Part shown: piece by piece, positions 8,590 to 16,755 of the stretch | Position numbering within the stretch: the stretch's first letter is position 1 | Layout: each line of letters starts with the position of its first letter | Assembly (NCBI RefSeq): GCF_051201665.1 | Contig: NZ_CP179210.1 | Location: 3,534,001-3,598,000 of the forward strand | Reading direction: 5' to 3' | DNA: 64,000 bases | From: Psychrobium sp051201665 | GTDB taxonomy: Bacteria; Pseudomonadota; Gammaproteobacteria; Enterobacterales; Psychrobiaceae | The notes under the pieces: generated by a model | What the model saw: the letters and a program-made list of their open reading frames with translations, nothing else | The model's database searches: none | What the model was told of the DNA's origin: nothing | Made by a program: the position numbers and the translations under genes

Positions 8590-9867
8590 ATGAACCTCAA
8601 AAAATTAACTCCATTAGCACTATTAGTTGCAGCGCCACTCTACGCTGCGCAAGGTGATCAAGTGGGAAATTCCCGTTATAGCGTTGCTACACACAACGCA
8701 CATGCTTTGAATGGCGTTAATATCGCGAGTATGAATGCTCATATGAAGCAATCCACCAGTTTTGCCTATCTAACATCCTTAAGAGTTGGTGGTGAAATTG
8801 GTGATGCGGATTTTGCTGATGAGATCGAAGATTTAGTTGACGAATTAGATCGTGATGACATCACGCTAGATGAAGCTAACGCGTTAATAGACCGCTTCAA
8901 TGAGGTGTTAAAACTTGCTGGAGATAAAAGCTATGCTGATGTCAATGTTGGTCTTGAAGTGCCTTTATCTATGCTCTGGAAACGTGAACATGATGCTTTT
9001 AGTGTGAGTACACGTGCTTATGGTAGTGCTCATGTCGAAATATTAGATGACAACGTTCGTTATAACCCACTGCAACAAACTCTTGAAACTAACGCCGCAG
9101 GCTATGTCAAAGTTTCAGACATGCTTGAATTTTCATTCGGTTATAGTCGGTTAGTTTGGCAATCGACAAATCGAGATTGGGAAGGTGATTTACACCTTGG
9201 TGCGCGTTTAAATGTGCAACGTTTAGGCTTATCAAAACAAGTTATTGGTTTTCAAGCAGCCGATGGTGATGAAGACTTATCCGATACTTTCTTAGATGAC
9301 TATGAAGATTTTAAAAATGAAACAACTGAATTATCCCTAGATCTTTCAGCCTATTGGTCAGCTAAAAATTACAATATTGGGCTAACCTTGTCTAATCTTA
9401 ACGAACCTGAATTTGATTATGGTGAACTTGGTAAAAATTGTAATCGTTTAAGTAATGACATAAGCCAAAGTAATTGTTTAACGGCGTTGTCTTATTCTGA
9501 CCGTATTGATTTAACTGAAACTTATAAAGCTACTCGCTATGCAACTGTTCAAGCAAACTATATTTCAAATGACAATCGCTTCAGTGCTGACTTTAGTTTA
9601 GAGAGTGATCACATTACGCCTGTTGGAGTGGAAGAGCAGTGGATGACAGCATCAATAGCTTATAAGCCTGAAACATCATTCGCACCAAATACTCGCCTAA
9701 CTTATTCAAACAACTTAGTTGGTAATGAATTGAGCTATTTATCAGGTGAATTAACCTGGGGCTGGTTTGGTCTTGGATTAGGGTATTCATTGGATAAAAC
9801 AACCATTGATGGCGATTCAACAACACGTGGTGCTTTTCTTAACTTAGCAATTAGCAATCAATTTTAA
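8590..9867 (+). CDS. Outer-membrane beta-barrel protein of the TraF-like (TraF_2) type
   Basis: The start at 8590 is chosen because AAGGA ends at 8580, directly against an upstream ATG at 8581 but 9 bases from this one; the product then begins with a clean signal peptide MNLKKLTPLALLVAAPLYAAQ. The 425-residue protein has repeated alternating polar/aromatic strands, acidic loops (residues about 85-120) and ends LAISNQF, a typical outer-membrane C-terminus. It resembles chromosomal proteins annotated as conjugal transfer TraF in marine gammaproteobacteria, which are not linked to conjugation. The lipoprotein gene follows 11 bp later and probably shares the mRNA. Function unknown. Confidence 0.55.
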   Translation: MNLKKLTPLALLVAAPLYAAQGDQVGNSRYSVATHNAHALNGVNIASMNAHMKQSTSFAYLTSLRVGGEIGDADFADEIEDLVDELDRDDITLDEANALIDRFNEVLKLAGDKSYADVNVGLEVPLSMLWKREHDAFSVSTRAYGSAHVEILDDNVRYNPLQQTLETNAAGYVKVSDMLEFSFGYSRLVWQSTNRDWEGDLHLGARLNVQRLGLSKQVIGFQAADGDEDLSDTFLDDYEDFKNETTELSLDLSAYWSAKNYNIGLTLSNLNEPEFDYGELGKNCNRLSNDISQSNCLTALSYSDRIDLTETYKATRYATVQANYISNDNRFSADFSLESDHITPVGVEEQWMTASIAYKPETSFAPNTRLTYSNNLVGNELSYLSGELTWGWFGLGLGYSLDKTTIDGDSTTRGAFLNLAISNQF

Positions 9868-9878
9868 GGATGATGACA

Positions 9879-11390
9879 ATGAAATATCTAAAATCACTAC
9901 TAGCCGTAGGTGTTGTTGCAGCACTAGCTGGATGTTCTCCTGATGATCAAGATGTTGTCGACTCAACACAAAGCGCCGTTGTTGTTAACGGTGCGGTAAT
10001 TGATCCCTTTATTGCAAGCGCTGTAGTATTTGCTGACTACAACGAAGACGATGTGTTAGACCCATTTGAACCTTGGGCATTTACAGATAAAGACGGTTAT
10101 TACAGTGTTGCTAAAGATGGCACTGATTATTGTGCTTCCACTAGTCGCTATTGTTTGAAATTACCGAGTAACGATCCTGTAAAATTGGTTGCAGTTGGTG
10201 GTTATGATTTAACGACTTTAGAACGTATCAATTCTCGTATGAGTACTATGTACACGGGAACTAGTGGTATTCAATATATTACGCCGTTAACGAGTGTTGG
10301 TGATTTATCACTTAATGAACAACAAAGTATCGATGCTAATCAAAACATCATGGAAAATGCGTTTATTTCTAGTGATTCAGCTTTTGGACTCGCTTTTAAT
10401 ATTCATAAAGTTGTCGAATTAATTAGTGGTGTTATCGCCGAAGAGTACCCTGATATTGGCGATGACGAAGATTTGCCTATTGATGTTTCTGGATACACTT
10501 ATCGCGCCATTAATAAGTTAGGTAAAGAGGAGAAATTATCACTCGCTAGTTTGTTAGCGCAATTAACAGATGATCAAGTCGATAAAATTCTTAATGACGT
10601 GCGCGTTAAATTAGATGCTTTCATTATTAAAAAGAATAATGGCGTTGCTAATAAGTCAATACAAAGAGTTGCTAGCGCATCAAACGCTTCTAATATTGGT
10701 GAACGTGTGCGTGAATTAACAAAAACACTTTCGCGCTTACATTCATTGTTATCGACGCAGTTGTCGCAAGATTTTACGCCATCTAAAGTACGTTTAATGC
10801 AGATTTTAGCTAACAATTCAATTGGTGCAACAACTGAACAATTACAAGATGTTACTGACTTATTAGAAGGATATATCACTAATGAAACCTTCTTAAATAA
10901 ATTAGCTGAAGACAGTTTTGATGCCGATTACTTTGAAAACCTTGCCGTACAGAGCAATTTAGACGGTTCAACGTTACGTATGAATAATCGCAATGAGTTA
11001 CCAGCTGATCTAACTAACATGCAATTGGTGTTAACTGATAAAAATGAAAAACGCGATGCCGTGATTGGATTCTTTTTTGATGGTGAGAACTCAGGAAATA
11101 TAACTGCTTGTGTGAAATTCCAAAACTTAAGAAAACCTAATGATTCACAAAATACCAATGGCACTGTGTTAACAGGAAGTTGGGACAAAACGGGTTACAT
11201 TATTGATTTAACACTGACACTTGCCAGTACTGAAGAAGCACTTCGAATTAAAACAACAGATAGCAGTAGCTTTGTATTTGATTACGACAAAAATGAAAAA
11301 AACTGGTCAACAAATACAGCCTTTTCAGCGACAAGCATTACAGTACCGACAACCGATCAACAATGTAAGGATTGGATAGCTAGTTTATAG
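9879..11390 (+). CDS. Large predicted lipoprotein of unknown function
   Basis: Three in-frame ATGs occur at 9870, 9873 and 9879; the last is best placed behind TAAGGA and gives the lipoprotein signal MKYLKSLLAVGVVAALAGC with a good lipobox (LAGC). The mature part of about 485 residues starts with an Asp-rich linker and a segment suggestive of a small beta-sandwich (NGAVIDPFIASAVVFADYNE, then DKDGYYSV), like carboxypeptidase-regulatory-type repeats in surface lipoproteins. The middle is helical and the end contains a beta-rich domain (about 360-500). I recognise no catalytic motif. It is apparently co-transcribed with the barrel gene before it, so the two may act together at the outer membrane. 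Confidence 0.68.
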   Translation: MKYLKSLLAVGVVAALAGCSPDDQDVVDSTQSAVVVNGAVIDPFIASAVVFADYNEDDVLDPFEPWAFTDKDGYYSVAKDGTDYCASTSRYCLKLPSNDPVKLVAVGGYDLTTLERINSRMSTMYTGTSGIQYITPLTSVGDLSLNEQQSIDANQNIMENAFISSDSAFGLAFNIHKVVELISGVIAEEYPDIGDDEDLPIDVSGYTYRAINKLGKEEKLSLASLLAQLTDDQVDKILNDVRVKLDAFIIKKNNGVANKSIQRVASASNASNIGERVRELTKTLSRLHSLLSTQLSQDFTPSKVRLMQILANNSIGATTEQLQDVTDLLEGYITNETFLNKLAEDSFDADYFENLAVQSNLDGSTLRMNNRNELPADLTNMQLVLTDKNEKRDAVIGFFFDGENSGNITACVKFQNLRKPNDSQNTNGTVLTGSWDKTGYIIDLTLTLASTEEALRIKTTDSSSFVFDYDKNEKNWSTNTAFSATSITVPTTDQQCKDWIASL

Positions 11391-11403
11391 TGTTATCTAA
11401 TAG

Positions 11404-11429
11404 TAACAGCGGTGTCAAAGCCGCTGTTA
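11404..11429 (+). terminator. hairpin after the lipoprotein gene
   Basis: TAACAGCGG (11404-11412) pairs perfectly with CCGCTGTTA (11421-11429) around an 8-base loop, 14 bp after the lipoprotein stop. The downstream sequence is A-rich rather than a T run, so termination efficiency is uncertain. Confidence 0.5.
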
Positions 11430-11490
11430 TACCGAATAAAGTAAAATACTGATTTCACTATTAAAAAATAAAAAAATAAAGGACAGGCGC

Positions 11491-11667
11491 AAATACTAGC
11501 CGATCCAAACGAGGCAGCAATACTTCCACGCTCTGCGTCATGGTCTTACTCCTGTTGAATGACTTTCTCTTTGTCAGCTCCCTTCGCTCCACATACTCCG
11601 CCACGTTGATTTTCTCACCGCTTTGTTCGCATGCTTCTTCACTACTATGGAGCTGTCTGACTTCCAA
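11491..11667 (-). pseudogene. N-terminal stub of a group II intron reverse transcriptase/maturase
   Basis: A short open frame starts at 11667: MEVRQLHSSEEACEQSGEK, then AEYVERRELTKR and TQSVEVLLPRLDRL. This resembles the leader and first residues of LtrA-type proteins from Vibrio and Shewanella-like introns. It breaks off before the reverse-transcriptase fold and reads into the flanking AT-rich motif. It is an internal part of the intron fragment and not functional. The recognition rests on remembered similarity of the leader peptide, so confidence is moderate. Confidence 0.5.
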
Positions 11668-12049
11668 AGGGTTATCATTATCGGCTACGTCGAACTGACT
11701 TCCCGATAAAGTGTTTGCTGCGCAAACGCTCCCTTTGGATCTCCCGAGTTCCGCATAAAAGACATCGCCACATGCATAAGGTCTCTGACTGCGAAGAGTT
11801 GAGGGTTAACTTGCCTTACCCTCTCGCGGTATAACGTTAACCATCATATTGCCTTCCCCATCAGACAACTAGGTCAGCACTCTTGACGATGATTTCGCAG
11901 CTCAATACTTAGCCTATGGTTTCCCCTGTCAACGCTTAACTCGACACCTTACGATGCAAATCCCATGACTCGGGGTCTTGGCGGCTTGCTGAGCCTTACC
12001 AAGCAGAGGGCTTTCACCTCCAATCTTCTACCGATTTATCTCGGCGCAC
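11491..12049 (-). mobile_element. 5' fragment of a group II intron
   Basis: On the minus strand the sequence from 12049 begins GTGCGCCGAG, matching the GUGYG 5' end of group II introns. It continues with structural-RNA blocks familiar from the 5' half of such ribozymes: GGTGAAAGCCCTCTG, CAGGGGAAACC, ATACCGCGAGAGG and TTATGCGGAACTCGGGAGATCC. It then runs into the start of a maturase-like reading frame and stops abruptly. The reverse transcriptase, domains V and VI and the 3' splice site are all missing, so it cannot splice or move. It directly follows the truncated integron integrase. Both edges carry the AAATAAAGGACAG motif in inverted orientation. Confidence 0.65.
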
Positions 12050-12059
12050 TGTCTGTCCT

Positions 12060-12896
12060 TTATTTTTTATGTACAAATGAATGCCTTAACGTATGTGATG
12101 TTACATGTTTAAAAATTTGTGCTTGCTTCGCCGCTTGTTTAATCGCCTTTTGAAATGTTGTCTCGTTAATATGATGGCGTCTAATACAGCTAGTACCTGG
12201 CTCGCAGCTTAATTTATATGAAGGGAACAGGTAGTGCCATAAAAAATCGAATGGCGCATTTGGGTATTTATGAGACAAGGCATAAGGTAGTTTAACACCG
12301 CAGTATTCTTTGTTGCTCACATCTAAATTAAAATATTTATTAGCCAGTGTTATTTGATTTTTCAATGGTTCTTGCAGTTCTTTTGCTAAAGTAACCCTAC
12401 GGTTTTTTCCTCCTTTGGCATTGTGGATTGAAAGCGTGAAGTAATTAAAGTCAATATCTTTGATCCTAAGCCTAATCGCTTCCATCAACCTAAGTCCACT
12501 GCCATACATTAACTTTGCTAGCAAATCATACTTTGGCGGCATTTGCACAAATAAACGGCGCACCTCATCTTGCGTTAATACGACGGGGAGTTTTCGCTGC
12601 TTGTTACTCCGGTGAAACCTAAGTGAAGGATCTAAAGGCTGCTTAACGATTTCTTGATAAAGATACACTAATGTATCCAACGCTTGCGACTGTGTACTCG
12701 CGGCTACTCCTCTTCGGACAGTCAAAAACGTCAGGAAATTTTCTACTTCTCTGTCGCCAAGAGATGATGGGTGTTGCTTATTATGAAAGTTAATAAAAAA
12801 CTTTATCCAATATAAGTAAGACTTAATGGTCAGCCTCGCATAATGTCGAGCTAGCATCACTTCCTTAATATGAGTGAGGAATGGTGAATTTTTCAT
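12060..12896 (-). pseudogene. intI: Integron integrase IntI, truncated before the catalytic tyrosine
   Basis: IntI is a tyrosine recombinase that inserts and excises gene cassettes at attI and attC. The 278 codons include the N-terminal SAM-like domain (SPFLTHIKEVMLARHYA; ASTQSQAL), catalytic Arg136 (YGSGLRLMEA), the IntI-specific insertion (PYALSHKYPNAP to RRHH, about 204-241) and catalytic His268/Arg271 (HTLRHSF). After HSF the frame reads VHKK and stops. The conserved continuation (ATHLLxxGxDIRTxQxLLGH through the nucleophilic Tyr, about 45 residues) is missing, replaced by an AT-rich motif and the intron fragment. Without the tyrosine it should be inactive. It faces away from the cassettes, as usual for integrons. 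Confidence 0.9.
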
Positions 12897-12907
12897 ACTA
12901 ATACCTA

Positions 12908-12923
12908 CTGTTTATTCATACAG
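12908..12923. promoter_or_regulatory. LexA (SOS) box upstream of intI
   Basis: The sequence is CTGT-TTATTCAT-ACAG, a perfect CTGT-N8-ACAG LexA consensus, 12 bp upstream of the intI start and presumably within its promoter. SOS control of intI by LexA is established for Vibrio and other integrons. Confidence 0.85.
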
Positions 12924-13094
12924 TTTAATAGTGTAGGCGAAACTTGCGGCATTTGTATTAGATTTATAGGTAGAAAAACTTAAGATTAAGGCTAATGTCG
13001 CCTAAGGTACTTGTGCTTATTAAATTTATATATTATGTTGTTTTTATTTATCTACGTATTACTGCGAACATATATCGCAGTGTTTGCGGTAGAA

Positions 13095-13107
13095 TAAGCT
13101 GTTAGGC
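13095..13107 (+). other. Probable attI core site (cassette insertion point)
   Basis: AAGCTGTTAGGC contains GTTAGGC at 13101-13107, fitting the GTTRRRY core, in the 320-bp gap between intI and the first cassette gene. The crossover would fall between G13101 and T13102. The rest of the gap (12924-13215) is AT-rich; it probably holds the cassette promoter Pc, but I cannot place it with certainty. Confidence 0.55.
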
Positions 13108-13215
13108 TTGTCGGTTGTTTTGGCGTATATTTTACGCAGTGTGGCGGTAAAGTGGCGGGGTAAAACTTCTATTTATCTAGGATAGTAAGAGCTCTTTAAT
13201 TAAAAGGAGCTTCAC

Positions 13216-13830
13216 ATGGAAACTAAAATGAAAATCAATTCTGAAAAGGTTCGTGAATTAAGAAATAAAAGAGGATGGTCACAAGAGCAGTTATCTGCGT
13301 CATCTGGTTTAAGCTTGCGAACAATTCAAAGAGTTGAGGCTGAGGGAAATATATCTAGAGAGTCAAAAGTGTGCTTAGCAGCAACCTTCGATATTGATTT
13401 AAGCGAATTAGATTTTGTTGGTACTTTAAAAACAAACACAGACTCTGTAGTAAAATATAAACCAAATAAAATTGTAATATCGGTAGGTTTACTCTCTTTT
13501 ATAATATCAGTTGTTGGTTACTTGTTTTTTACAGAGCCAAGTTACATATTCCTTATAGCTAATATGTTTGGTATTTTTGCAATAATGCACTCGTTGTTTA
13601 ATTGGTATCTCTCTGAAACCACTAAAAACAATAGTGTTTTAAAACGTAGCGTACGAGTATTTTTTATCTATGTATTTTGTTACTCAGCTTTTTCATTAAT
13701 TGGTGGTCAAAGTACAAATACTTTATTTAATGGCCTTTTATCTGGCTTTATTTTTTGTATTATTTATTTTCTTATCGACTTGAAATTAAGTGCAGGTAAA
13801 AGTTCAAACTCCATTGTAAAACAAGCCTAA
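13216..13830 (+). CDS. Cassette 1: XRE-family HTH domain fused to a membrane domain
   Basis: This 204-residue protein has an N-terminal helix-turn-helix of the XRE/Cro type (about residues 7-65: VRELRNKRGWSQEQLSASSG, then LRTIQRVE), followed by about four hydrophobic segments (about 82-100, 105-128, 145-163, 170-188). The start follows AAAAGGAG with good spacing. Such HTH-plus-membrane proteins may be membrane-tethered regulators, but no target is known. It is the first gene after attI and its stop lies inside the attC, as is typical of integron cassettes. Base composition is AT-rich. Confidence 0.75.
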   Translation: METKMKINSEKVRELRNKRGWSQEQLSASSGLSLRTIQRVEAEGNISRESKVCLAATFDIDLSELDFVGTLKTNTDSVVKYKPNKIVISVGLLSFIISVVGYLFFTEPSYIFLIANMFGIFAIMHSLFNWYLSETTKNNSVLKRSVRVFFIYVFCYSAFSLIGGQSTNTLFNGLLSGFIFCIIYFLIDLKLSAGKSSNSIVKQA

Positions 13831-13924
13831 CAAGCTGTTAAAGCGGGACAAATTACAGTTGGCTGGTTCCGCTTCGCTTCACATTTTAGCCAACTACAAT
13901 TTTCCCCTTAACAGGGCGTTATAT
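13825..13924 (+). other. attC site of cassette 1
   Basis: It starts with GCCTAAC (13825-13831, overlapping the stop codon) and ends with GTTATAT (13918-13924). The flanks fold back: AACAAGCTGTTAAAGCGGG pairs with CCCCTTAACAGGGCGTT, and the centre GTTGGCT pairs with AGCCAAC. This is the long VCR-like layout. Confidence 0.88.
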
Positions 13925-13956
13925 TCCTAAAGTTTCACCAACATGGAGAGTTATAA

Positions 13957-15006
13957 ATGAGAGTATTGTTTTTTAGTTTTGTTTTACTTTGTTCACAGTT
14001 TTCACTTGCATCAGATTTAATTCTAGCTGAGGAAATTAAATTAAAGTCCAATTCACTTGGAGAAGAAAGAAACTTATTCATAAAACTTCCCAAGAAATAT
14101 CACAACGAAGAAAATTCATATCCAGTATTATACGTACTGCACGGTCAGTGGGATATGCTTTCAACTTTATCCACTCTTGATCTTTTAGAAGATCAAATTC
14201 CTAACTTTATAGTTGTAGGTATCGAAAGTAGGGGAAAAGAACTCAGTCCTGAAAATGGAAAAACAACACCTTTCGCTAACTTTCTAACAAATGAAGTCGT
14301 TTCATATGTTAATGAAAATTATCGAGTTGCAGCTTATGGTATTTTATCAGGGCACTCTAATTCGGGTCGCTTCGTATTGGACTCTTGGATAAATGACAAT
14401 CCAGTTTTTTCGAAATACTTTGCTTTTAGTCCCTCTCTTGATGATGGTTACATCGTAGACAGAGTATCTAAATTAAATTCTGAAACATTAAACAAAAAAG
14501 TGCCTCTTACTATCACCATCGCAAATGAAGGTGAACATATGCAAGACCCTTTTACAGAATTAACTCAGAAGCTAAGTAATCTAACGAAAGGTTCTTTTGA
14601 ATTCAAAAAATTCCCAGAGCAATCTCACAGAACCACTAAACATCCTTCGATGCAGTATGCTTTACAATCAACATTCGCTGGCTGGGAACCGACTTATGAA
14701 GTAAAGGTGTCAGGTTTAGATGGCTTAAAAAATCACTATACTAATTTATCCGAAAAGTATGGGTTTAAAGTACTTGTTCCTGCAGAAACCTTACAAAAGC
14801 TGACTGCTCATTATGCAATCTCTGGCAATGCAACTGAAGAACTTAATAAACATATTGCTTTCACAATTAATCAATCACCAGAAGGTGTAAACTCACTATT
14901 TGAGATATCTGACTATTTATCTAGTAATGGGTATACAAAGGCAGGTGAAATTATTCTAGATGAAATATGTAATCAGGCTAAAAATAATCACAGATGTAGT
15001 GGCTAG
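13957..15006 (+). CDS. Cassette 2: secreted esterase of the IroE/Fes-like alpha/beta-hydrolase type
   Basis: This 349-residue protein begins with a signal peptide (MRVLFFSFVLLCSQFSLASD). It shows the esterase-D/Fes-type features ERNLFIKLPKKY, SYPVLYVLHGQWD and the nucleophile region LSGHSNSGRF (Ser near residue 138, in GHSNS where GHSxGG is usual), a possible acid near EGEHM and a catalytic His candidate in EQSHRTTKH. The C-terminal 110 residues, beyond the hydrolase fold, are helical and resemble a TPR-like tail. It probably hydrolyses an ester in the periplasm; substrate unknown. It starts behind GGAGAG and is flanked by attC sites. Confidence 0.78.
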   Translation: MRVLFFSFVLLCSQFSLASDLILAEEIKLKSNSLGEERNLFIKLPKKYHNEENSYPVLYVLHGQWDMLSTLSTLDLLEDQIPNFIVVGIESRGKELSPENGKTTPFANFLTNEVVSYVNENYRVAAYGILSGHSNSGRFVLDSWINDNPVFSKYFAFSPSLDDGYIVDRVSKLNSETLNKKVPLTITIANEGEHMQDPFTELTQKLSNLTKGSFEFKKFPEQSHRTTKHPSMQYALQSTFAGWEPTYEVKVSGLDGLKNHYTNLSEKYGFKVLVPAETLQKLTAHYAISGNATEELNKHIAFTINQSPEGVNSLFEISDYLSSNGYTKAGEIILDEICNQAKNNHRCSG

Positions 15007-15012
15007 AGCGGA

Positions 15013-15126
15013 ATATAACAAGTTGCTCAAGTTCGTTCGTAAACTCACTGGGACAATTAACAGTTGGCTTGGCGCTTCGCGCAAGTATAGCCAACAATCA
15101 ATTGCCCCTTAGCTAAGCTGTTATAT
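15013..15126 (+). other. attC site of cassette 2
   Basis: It runs from ATATAAC (15013-15019) to GTTATAT (15120-15126). The inner arms GTTGGCTTGGCGC and GCGCAAGTATAGCCAAC pair around a short loop. It is nearly identical to the attC of cassette 3 over its first 60 bases. Confidence 0.87.
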
Positions 15127-15141
15127 GCACTAAGGTCACGG

Positions 15142-15576
15142 ATGAAGCAATATTCAGTCGTCAGAATTAAAAAGTTGAATCGTGAGTTCACATTTGATGA
15201 AAATCACATGGGTACACGTTCTCCTATAGTTGGTGATGTTGCCACTATTGTAGATGTCTATGATGGAGCTTATGATCTTGAGTGTTGCGACAAAGATGGC
15301 TGTACGATTTGGTTAGAAATCTTTGATTCAAAAGACGCTGAATTTGAAATAGTAGATGACTTACCTTCAATTAAATTATCCCAAAGTGAGTTCATAGAGT
15401 TATTTGAATTCATGGAAAAGGCTAACGAATTATTTCATCAACCAATGAAGTATTCTGATCCTAATAAAGTAAAAGAATTTGCGCAGGCTAATTACCCTTT
15501 AATTAAAAAGTTTTATTATGAAACTCTGTGGGATAAATTACCAGAAGCGGAAAAAGAACGACGACTTGATGAGTAA
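15142..15576 (+). CDS. Cassette 3: small acidic protein of unknown function
   Basis: This 144-residue soluble protein has no signal peptide or membrane segment. The first 75 residues (YSVVRIKKLN, then SPIVGDVATIVDVYDGAYDL and WLEIFDSKDAEFEIVDD) look like the small SH3-like beta barrel of DUF4926-type proteins, which are common in cassettes and near toxin loci. The second half is helical and acidic. The gene lies between two attC sites and its start follows AAGGTCACGG. I cannot assign a function; an immunity-like or toxin-partner role is speculation. Confidence 0.65.
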   Translation: MKQYSVVRIKKLNREFTFDENHMGTRSPIVGDVATIVDVYDGAYDLECCDKDGCTIWLEIFDSKDAEFEIVDDLPSIKLSQSEFIELFEFMEKANELFHQPMKYSDPNKVKEFAQANYPLIKKFYYETLWDKLPEAEKERRLDE

Positions 15577-15581
15577 CGTGC

Positions 15582-15687
15582 ATATAACAAGTTGCTCAAG
15601 TTCGTTCGTAAACTCACTGGGACAATTAACAGTTGGCTTCGCGCAAGTTTAGCCAACCGTTAATTGCCCCTTAGCAAAGCGTTAGAA
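15582..15687 (+). other. attC site of cassette 3
   Basis: It runs from ATATAAC (15582-15588) to GTTAGAA (15681-15687). It shares the AGTTGCTCAAGTTCGTTCGT block with the preceding attC, pointing to one homogeneous attC family. Confidence 0.87.
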
Positions 15688-15702
15688 GGATGAGGCACTT
15701 AC

Positions 15703-16482
15703 ATGCATGCAGCTGACCTTATCGAAATTCTCAATGAAAAGTACAAGGGAATAATTGCTATTGATGGAGACTTAGGCGGAGGAAAATCCATCATAGCTAA
15801 TGAACTATCCGAGAAAACACAAATACCAGTTGTGCACGTTGATGACTTTTTGGTGCCGCGTACAGGTCGTTATGTAGATTCTATACAATATCTTGATCTG
15901 GAGAAAAGTATAAGGAAATCAGGTCGCCCGATGATTATTGAAGGGATATGCTTGCTGGATGTTTTGAATAGAATTGATCTTGAACATAACCAATATTTTT
16001 TTATAAAAAGAAAAGAAAACACTCCATATAAAGACAGTGTGTTGTTATCTGAAATAGGTGACTATATACGAAGAAATAGTGAAACGATTAATGGTGCTAG
16101 GACTTTATTTATGAATCGTACTGAAACTAACCAATTGGATGTTGATATTGTATATTTGAAGTCAAAGACTTTGGTAGCAGTAGTTTTGGCAATTGGTGGA
16201 ATCGCCGCCTTAGCTGTTGGAGCATATGTATTAACTTCCGGTATTTCAACCCAAGATAGTGCCGTTTTTAAGATATTGGGAGCTGAGGTTTCAGCCGAAG
16301 GTATAGGTGCAGTAATTCTGGCATCTTCTGTGCTGTGGGCATATTTTTCATATTTGGCTAGGCCTAAATACAGCAGACGTAAGGAAGTCCGCAACGAAAC
16401 AGGGGCCGACGGATCACAGAGAAACTATGAATTTGAAAGCTCTACAATGATTGCAGCAAAGCCTCCCGAGAAACCCTTCTAA
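15703..16482 (+). CDS. Cassette 4: P-loop kinase-like domain fused to a two-helix membrane domain
   Basis: The 259 residues begin with a uridine-kinase-like nucleotide-binding fold: Walker A GDLGGGKS (22-29) after IIAID, then VVHVDDFLVPRTGRY and GRPMIIEGICLLDVL (Walker B-like). Two hydrophobic segments follow (about 154-178 and 198-219), then a basic, polar C-terminal tail of about 40 residues. The combination of a small-molecule-kinase-like P-loop with a membrane hairpin is unusual, and I know no family with this layout. A phosphotransferase role at the inner membrane is inference. The stop overlaps its attC. Confidence 0.65.
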   Translation: MHAADLIEILNEKYKGIIAIDGDLGGGKSIIANELSEKTQIPVVHVDDFLVPRTGRYVDSIQYLDLEKSIRKSGRPMIIEGICLLDVLNRIDLEHNQYFFIKRKENTPYKDSVLLSEIGDYIRRNSETINGARTLFMNRTETNQLDVDIVYLKSKTLVAVVLAIGGIAALAVGAYVLTSGISTQDSAVFKILGAEVSAEGIGAVILASSVLWAYFSYLARPKYSRRKEVRNETGADGSQRNYEFESSTMIAAKPPEKPF

Positions 16483-16541
16483 CAAGCAAGTGCAGTGGAG
16501 CAATTTACGCTACGCTCCAATTGCCCGCTGACTTGGGCGTT
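16477..16541 (+). other. attC site of cassette 4, core interrupted by a palindromic element
   Basis: It starts with TTCTAAC (16477-16483) and folds through GTGGAGC...GCTCCA with flanking AAGTGCAG/GCTGACTT arms. The final core begins at GTT 16539-16541, where a 176-bp inverted-repeat element enters. The same GTT follows the element (16718-16720, then ATG), so the uninterrupted core would read GTTATGT. Confidence 0.78.
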
Positions 16542-16717
16542 GAGGCTGTAGAATTTATAAATCTTAGATTCCAGAGCCAAAAACTACGTTGATGAGAGTG
16601 ATTTATTTCATAAATCACTCTCATACAACATTAGATTTCGCGTAGATGCGCGGTTTTTAGTGTAAATTAATCAAAATTTAATGGCTGTTTTTCTTGAATG
16701 ATAAATTCTACAGCCTC
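16542..16717. mobile_element. Palindromic MITE-like element inside an attC core
   Basis: Perfect 17-bp terminal inverted repeats (GAGGCTGTAGAATTTAT at 16542-16558; its complement at 16701-16717) enclose 142 bp with a second perfect hairpin (TGAGAGTGATTTA against TAAATCACTCTCA). It is flanked by a 3-bp repeat GTT, which is also the first three bases of the attC core. There is no coding capacity. It separates cassette 4 from the cassette 5 gene and could carry a promoter or block read-through. Confidence 0.72.
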
Positions 16718-16755
16718 GTTATGTTTAAACCATATATTGGAGTTATGTTTTAATT

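Noticed and set aside
8590..9867. Conjugation gene (TraF) as evidence for a conjugative element
   Set aside because: The similarity is to chromosomal outer-membrane proteins carrying that name; no transfer genes are nearby.
12060..12896. Phage or XerCD-type integrase
   Set aside because: The IntI-specific insertion (PYALSHKYPNAP region) and the adjacent attC cassettes identify an integron integrase.
15013..15687. attC 2 and attC 3 as copies of an insertion sequence
   Set aside because: They have the integron core ends and folding arms and each follows a cassette gene, so attC explains them better.
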